Below are positions 59,403 to 64,000 of a stretch of DNA of 64,000 bases, in pieces. The stretch spans positions 13,478,625 to 13,542,624 of the forward strand of contig OZ020624.1 of the NCBI GenBank assembly GCA_963971575.1, written 5' to 3'. Below the pieces are notes generated by a model. It was not told the DNA's origin. It saw nothing but the letters and a program-made list of their open reading frames with translations, and ran no database searches. This DNA is from Liopterus haemorrhoidalis. Its lineage: Eukaryota; Arthropoda; Insecta; Coleoptera; Dytiscidae. The first letter of the stretch is position 1. Each line of letters begins with the position of its first letter. A program made the position numbers and the translations under genes.

Positions 59403-59869
59403 ATAACTCAAATAAGTGCTAATTAACCAGTTTTAACAAAGAGTGAATCTCAATCACGTGGTGACAGAGTGCGCGATATAGGCTCATACGTGCGCTAGAA
59501 AGAGATAGCGTGTGCGCTAGAAAACGAGTTGCTGAAAAACACGAAAATTAGACACTTTCCAACGGAAACTCGTGAGAAATCGTGGTGTACGGTTAGCATC
59601 AGACGTCTCGCGAAAAGGGATAGTGCCTTTACGCAAATTTCGTGCGAATTTTACATAAATTCACGTGCAACAGGTGATAGTGCGACGGAGCATACGGTAC
59701 AACGTTAGTGCGAGAGAGACGGACTGTGTCAATGACCTCTACACGCCGGTAAAGGTTAGAAACACGAAATTAACTGAAGTTCGCGCCAGAACTTAACGAA
59801 AACGAGCGGGAACCACGGTGGAGAGCAAATCGACTGTTCGTGTGCGCGAACGTACGCGGTCTTTACGAA

Positions 59870-60460
59870 ATGGAGCACGGAAGGTTGCGGGTAACCGATG
59901 GGTCAGGGTACTTAGAGGAGAGCGACGTGGCTACGCCGATCATCTCGTCGGTGACAGCACACACGGAGCGCGAACGACGGCAGCTGGAACAGATGAAAAT
60001 GGAGCTTTTAGAACAAGAAAACCAACTGCTCCAGAGAGAGTTGCAGCTACTCAATCAAACAACGGACCGGCAGACAAGAAGTGCGGAGACACAGGGCTAT
60101 CCGAACTTTTGTAAGTTTGACGGACACGAGAAATCTGTGCCCGACTACGAACCAGGTCTAGACAACAGAGAGCTGGCGAAGATGCTAGCTTTCCAACCAT
60201 TTATATCCGTAAGAGATCTGCTCATCCGGATCACCAATTATGAGGCTACGGTAGGTAAGAAATCTGAAGCTTCGGCTAAGAAACCTGCTCATCCGAAGGA
60301 CACAATAAAATGTTACAACTGTAACGAACTGGGACACAAGGCTGCAAGCTGTCCGAAGCCACAAAGGAAGGACCGATGCAAGGCTTGCAACCGGGTTGGT
60401 CACACAGAGAGCCAATGCAAGGTAAAACAAGGAGGAGACAGTAAGAGCCAGCTGATGTAG
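59870..60460 (+). pseudogene. gag: G5 Gag, internally deleted
   Basis: Starts at a Met followed by a charged coiled coil (RERRQLEQMKMELLEQE) like that of G3. It then skips most of capsid: from YPNFCKFDGHEK it passes directly to LAFQPFISVRDLLIR, whose G3 counterpart is about 130 residues downstream. Two CCHC knuckles are present (CYNCNELGHKAASC, CKACNRVGHTESQC). The ORF ends just after, where the protease should begin. It would not form a normal capsid but could keep RNA-binding ability. Confidence 0.85.
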
Positions 60461-60480
60461 CGAGAGAAGCGACAGCCATT

Positions 60481-61125
60481 TTGGAAATTAAAAGGGTCGC
60501 TGAGGAACCAACAGCTATACCACAAGGGGATATTCAAATAGATGATAGTCTGGATGCAGCAGACAAACAGGAGCTGTATGAACTTGCTAATAAATACAGA
60601 GAATGTTTCGCACAAAACATGATGGAGATTGGTACGTACAAATCGGGTAGCATGAAGATAGAGTTAACAGAGGACAATCCGGTTAAATATAAACCGTACA
60701 GGCTGCCCTATGCTAAACGGTCCATAGTAAATGAGAAGGTAAGGGAACTTCTGGATGCGGGCATAATACGAGAGTCCTCATCCGATTATGCTAGTCCAGT
60801 AGTACTAGTTAAGAAGAAGTCCGGAGAGGATAGGCTATGCATCGACTACCGCCGATTGAACCAAATCACCAAAAAGGAATATACACCTCCTGCGAATATA
60901 GACGAACAGGTGGACAAACTATCAGGTAACAAGTACTTTACTACTCTAGATTTAGCCAGCAGCTACTATCAGATACCAATTGAAGAAGAATCAAAACACT
61001 TGACAGCTTTTGTCACGAATGAGGGACACTATGAGTTTAACAAGGTTCCATTTGGCCTAGTGAACGCTCCGAGTATATTTATGGCATCCATGAGAAGAGT
61101 GGTTAAGAGAATGGAAACGAGTTGA
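60481..61125 (+). pseudogene. pol: G5 RT, 5' part, lacking the active site
   Basis: Begins at a block equivalent to the region right after the G3 protease (EIKR vs EIKE), so the protease is deleted. It contains YKPYRLPYAKRS, LCIDYRRLNQ, TLDLASSYYQ and PFGLVNAPSIF. At about residue 210 the frame jumps from the region before YMDD to VDYLGYEV, which in G3 lies about 55 residues later. The catalytic YMDD is therefore gone, and a TGA ends the frame. Confidence 0.88.
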
Positions 61126-61141
61126 TTACTTAGGCTATGAA

Positions 61142-63241
61142 GTGGACGAACATGGGATACAGCCAGGAACTGATAAGATTAGCGCTATCGCCGACTTCAG
61201 GCGACCGGAAAATGCACATGAGGTGAGACAATTTTGCGGGCTTACTTCATTTTTCAGGAAGTTCGTCAAGAATCATGCAGCAATAGTAAAACCACTAACC
61301 ATGTTAACCCGAAAAGACGTACCGTTCCAGTGGGGCGAAGCACAAGAGAATGCATTCCAAGAGATCAGGAAGATCTTAACGGAGAGGACAGTGCTAACGA
61401 TCTACAAGCCTGAAGCTGAGCACAGAGTAGATACAGATGCCAGTAAGGTAGGTCTAGCCGGAGTCCTTCTCCAACGCGAAGTACCGAACGAACAATGGCG
61501 ACCCATAGCTTACTTTAGTCGTCAGACGACACCCACGGAAGCTATGTACCATAGCTTTGAGCTGGCTATAGTGGAAACCATTGATCGCTTCCGAGTCTAC
61601 CTACTAGGTAAGAAAGTCGCAGTCTGCACAGACTGTAGCTCTTTGAAGACTGCCATGACCAAGAGAGACATTATACCCCGGATAGGTAGATGGTGGCTAA
61701 GACTGCAAGAATTTGATCTTGAACTGACTCACCGACCAGGCACTCAAATGGCACATGTGGATGCCATGAGTCGACAACCACATGATCCCCCGAGTGAGAC
61801 TGAAACAGCATCACTCGATGTGATGAGGGTACAATTAACTAAAGAGGATTGGCTTCTAACATTACAGTTGACAGATCCAAAACTGAAAGAAGTGGCAGCA
61901 GTTCTCAAACGAGAACCCAAGACGAATGAAGAGAAACAAATTCATGTTGATTATGCAATGAATAATGAACACCTTTGCAGGAAGGATACCGGAAGATGGG
62001 TTGTACCGGCAAGCAGTATAGCGAACATCATCAAAGGATGTCATGATGACATGGGTCATTATAGCGAGGAGAAAACACTGCAACAACTTAAGAAACACTT
62101 CTGGTTCCCGAGAATGCGTAAGCGCGTGAAAATTTACATTAAAGCTTGCATCGAGTGTGCTTACTACAAGCAAGCAGCCGGAAAGGCTGAGGGACGACTT
62201 CATAATATTGAGAGGGTTCCCATACCTTTCCACACGGTCCATATAGACCACTTGGGACCGTTCCCACCAAGTTCTAAGAAGAATACTCACGTGTTCGCAC
62301 TTATGGACAACTTCACAAAGTATGTGTACATACGAGCCGTCAAAAGTACTAAGGCACAACCTGTGTACAAAACAATGAACGAATTCATCACGACCTTTGG
62401 ATGTCCGGTGAGGATAATATCCGACCGAGGAACTGCGTTCACGGGCAGGATATTTGAAGACTTCTGTCGAGACAACGATATAATTCATGTCAAAAACGCC
62501 ACTGCTACACCTCGCGCCAACGGACAAGTGGAACGCCTGAATCAAATCATTAAGACCGCCATCCAAACAACTTCAAACGATGACGAACGTTGGGACGAGC
62601 ATCTGGACAGAATACAATTTAGCATAAATAGTATGCCTAATAAAACTACAAAAAGGAGCCCTAACGAACTACTTTTTGGGTTCCATCCCAGGAACGCACT
62701 GCAGAACAAAGTGGTGCTAGCGTTAGAGAGGGAAGCGAATCAAGAACCGATCGACCTGTCCAACTTACGACGAGACGCTCTACAGAAAATAAAGAGCCAA
62801 CAAGTGCACCAGAAAACGCGGTTTGATGAACGCCACAAATCACCACGTAAGTATAAGGTCAATGACCTGGTACTAATTAAAAGAGAGGTTGCAGCCACAG
62901 GACAACCCAGGAAACTCGCTGCAAAATACAAAGGGCCATATGTCATCTCCGAGGTCTTACAGTTGCGAGGAACACAACGAGCTTTCCGCTCCGTGTACGC
63001 GACCGACCGAATGAAACCGTGGTGCTCTCCACCCGACCCGGGCGACGAAAGCGACGCCAGCCGCGACAACAGCGCCGCACGAGCCAGAGACGACAGCGTC
63101 GCACGAGCCAGAGACGACAGCGCCGCACGAGCCAGAGACGACAGCGCTGCACGAGCCGGAGACAACAGCGCGTTCAGGCCAGTGACGGGCATTATACAGC
63201 GACGTCAACCAAGACAACGACAGCGCCAGGGACGGCGCTAG
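61142..63241 (+). CDS. pol: G5 RNase H and integrase ORF
   Basis: 699 aa open from just after the deletion. RT connection (RQFCGLTSFFRKF), RNase H (DTDASKVGLAG; CTDCSSLKT), integrase HHCC (CHDDMGHYSEE...CIECAYYK), and DDE (HIDHLGPFP, IISDRGTAFTG, ANGQVERLNQ). A GPY module follows (YKGPYVI), then a C-terminal tail of four to five DDSAARAR repeats encoded by 24-bp units (63064-63175). Unlike G3, the stop falls before the 3' LTR. No start context specific to this ORF is visible. Confidence 0.9.
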   Translation: MDEHGIQPGTDKISAIADFRRPENAHEVRQFCGLTSFFRKFVKNHAAIVKPLTMLTRKDVPFQWGEAQENAFQEIRKILTERTVLTIYKPEAEHRVDTDASKVGLAGVLLQREVPNEQWRPIAYFSRQTTPTEAMYHSFELAIVETIDRFRVYLLGKKVAVCTDCSSLKTAMTKRDIIPRIGRWWLRLQEFDLELTHRPGTQMAHVDAMSRQPHDPPSETETASLDVMRVQLTKEDWLLTLQLTDPKLKEVAAVLKREPKTNEEKQIHVDYAMNNEHLCRKDTGRWVVPASSIANIIKGCHDDMGHYSEEKTLQQLKKHFWFPRMRKRVKIYIKACIECAYYKQAAGKAEGRLHNIERVPIPFHTVHIDHLGPFPPSSKKNTHVFALMDNFTKYVYIRAVKSTKAQPVYKTMNEFITTFGCPVRIISDRGTAFTGRIFEDFCRDNDIIHVKNATATPRANGQVERLNQIIKTAIQTTSNDDERWDEHLDRIQFSINSMPNKTTKRSPNELLFGFHPRNALQNKVVLALEREANQEPIDLSNLRRDALQKIKSQQVHQKTRFDERHKSPRKYKVNDLVLIKREVAATGQPRKLAAKYKGPYVISEVLQLRGTQRAFRSVYATDRMKPWCSPPDPGDESDASRDNSAARARDDSVARARDDSAARARDDSAARAGDNSAFRPVTGIIQRRQPRQRQRQGRR
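63064..63175 (+). repeat. 24-bp tandem repeat in the G5 C-terminal tail
   Basis: The unit GACGACAGCGCCGCACGAGC (plus CAGA) repeats about four and a half times with few changes, encoding DDSAARAR. Confidence 0.8.
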
Positions 63242-63245
63242 GACG

Positions 63246-63256
63246 AGCGCGGCCGA
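63246..63256 (+). other. G5 conserved 11-mer before the 3' LTR
   Basis: AGCGCGGCCGA, identical to 37352-37362 in G3, ends one base before the LTR. No polypurine tract is seen. Confidence 0.5.
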
Positions 63257-63257
63257 A

Positions 63258-63465
63258 TGTGAACAACCCACTGATCAATTTTGAATAGTGCGCCTACCGA
63301 CTCCAGCCGGAAGGTGCCGGACAGACTCGAACGAACAAGTAACAGACAGATGTCGGTTACACAGGGACACAGAGTACCGTTTAAAAGATTCTTTGTTATA
63401 ACGAATGAATTGTAATAACTTTTGTAAAATAAAACAGTGTTAATTCTTTATTGTTGTATCTGACA
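63258..63465 (+). repeat. G5 3' LTR
   Basis: 208 bp, identical to the 5' LTR, followed by (TA)n at 63466-63484. Confidence 0.95.
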
Positions 63466-63484
63466 TATATATATATATATATAT

Positions 63485-63864
63485 GATTTAGATTACTATA
63501 AAGTATCAATAATATGTTATTGAAAAAAAATGTATATATAATTTTGTATATTATACATACTATATTACCTTGGCATCACGACAAGTCTAGCTTAGTAATG
63601 CCAGCGTAATAAAATAAAACTGTACTCCTATATTTATGTATAATTTACAATAGCTTAACAAAATGTCCAATAACAATAGCTTAATTAGTTTGTCCAAATA
63701 TTTTGTGAATTAATATATATAAAAAATTAAAATAATTATATCTAAGATTAAGTATAGTGTCCACAGTGAATAAACATTTAATACAAAAATTTAACACAGG
63801 AAAAGTTATTTTATATTACTCCTACTACATTTTGTAAAAAAGTGACATAATCTCAAACGCCAAA
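63485..63864. other. AT-rich leader of the terminal ORF
   Basis: No gene is recognised. It may be the promoter or leader of the SAP-domain ORF that follows. Confidence 0.4.
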
Positions 63865-64000
63865 ATGTCAAAAAGAGTGACAGATCTACGTTTAAGTGAG
63901 CTTAACAACGAACTCAAAGCAAGGAATGTCAAATGTACAGGGAAAAAGCAAGATTTAATAATTAAGCTCAAAAATATTTTAAATTCAAGCTTCATAGACG
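63865..64000 (+). CDS. SAP-domain protein, N-terminus (runs off the window)
   Basis: The frame opens at ATG 63865 and is still open at the window edge (45 codons). Residues from about 5 to 38 match the SAP motif, a two-helix DNA-binding unit: LRLSELNNELKARNVKCTGK then KQDLIIKLK. SAP domains occur in chromatin proteins and at the start of some transposon-encoded proteins. Given the surroundings, a transposon ORF is more likely than a host gene. Only the N-terminus can be seen. Confidence 0.6.
   Translation, partial: MSKRVTDLRLSELNNELKARNVKCTGKKQDLIIKLKNILNSSFID

Larger units (their letters stand above)
59179..63465 (+). mobile_element. Deletion-derivative Ty3/gypsy element 'G5'
   Basis: Two 208-bp LTRs (TGTGAACAA...CTGACA), identical by eye, flank a shortened gag-pol related to G3. 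Most of the capsid, all of the protease and the RT active-site region are missing, yet the integrase is intact. A non-autonomous element that was copied recently, presumably with proteins from a complete relative. Confidence 0.93.

Noticed and set aside
1..64000. CRISPR arrays, bacterial operons, rRNA genes
   Set aside because: No regularly spaced direct repeats with unique spacers, no ribosome-binding-site-led operons and no rRNA-like segments; all coding signal is eukaryotic transposon-derived.

Overview
The window reads as intergenic chromatin of an arthropod, most likely an insect. It is AT-rich and almost entirely made of transposable elements, with no intact host gene that I can recognise. 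The insect call rests on two errantivirus-type (Ty3/gypsy with env) elements primed by a tRNA-Ser-like site, an R1-type LINE, an R4/Dong-like LINE with a restriction-like endonuclease, a Penelope-like element, mariner/hAT/Mutator-like DNA transposons and a 54-nt intron in a decayed gene. The species cannot be fixed from the sequence.

Layout. 1-2.3 kb: AT-rich DNA with short palindromes. 2.34-4.26 kb: a dead mariner with perfect 20-bp ends and a nested inverted-repeat element. 5.2-5.4 kb: a Penelope-like fragment. 5.49-13.45 kb: an apparently intact errantivirus (gag, pol, env, near-identical LTRs) on the minus strand, whose pol carries an extra in-frame macro domain of the TARG1/OARD1 type. 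13.5-15.7 kb: a Penelope-like element between 380-bp inverted arms. 15.8-16.6 kb: an element with perfect 46-bp terminal inverted repeats. 16.6-24.1 kb: a degraded R4-like LINE, split by an antisense LINE and holding an unidentified proline-rich unit.

From about 25.2 to 55.9 kb the minus strand carries scattered pieces of ONE decayed Mutator-like transposase gene. Recognisable conserved blocks continue across each later insertion: a short inverted-repeat element (25.6 kb), an internally deleted mariner (25.9-26.5 kb), a 5-kb R1-type LINE with a 59-bp target duplication (26.6-31.6 kb), a Ty3/gypsy element with a single 1420-aa gag-pol ORF (32.3-37.6 kb), and a 17.5-kb hAT unit with a perfect 8-bp target duplication (37.7-55.2 kb). 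The hAT unit contains LINE A (+), which contains LINE B (-), whose 3' UTR contains the second errantivirus. 56.1-58.8 kb is a second, fossil hAT with a 5'-truncated RNase-H-bearing LINE in its coding region. 59.2-63.5 kb is a deletion derivative related to the 32-kb Ty3/gypsy element. It has identical LTRs but lacks most of capsid, the protease and the RT active site. The window ends inside an ORF that starts with a SAP domain.

The strongest candidate for something undescribed is the macro domain fused into the errantivirus polyprotein (9072-9479): both catalytic-type residues are retained at the family's spacing, and the domain is absent from the related errantivirus at 44 kb. Next come the two Ty3/gypsy relatives, which show no polypurine tract but share an identical GC-rich 11-mer just upstream of both 3' LTRs.
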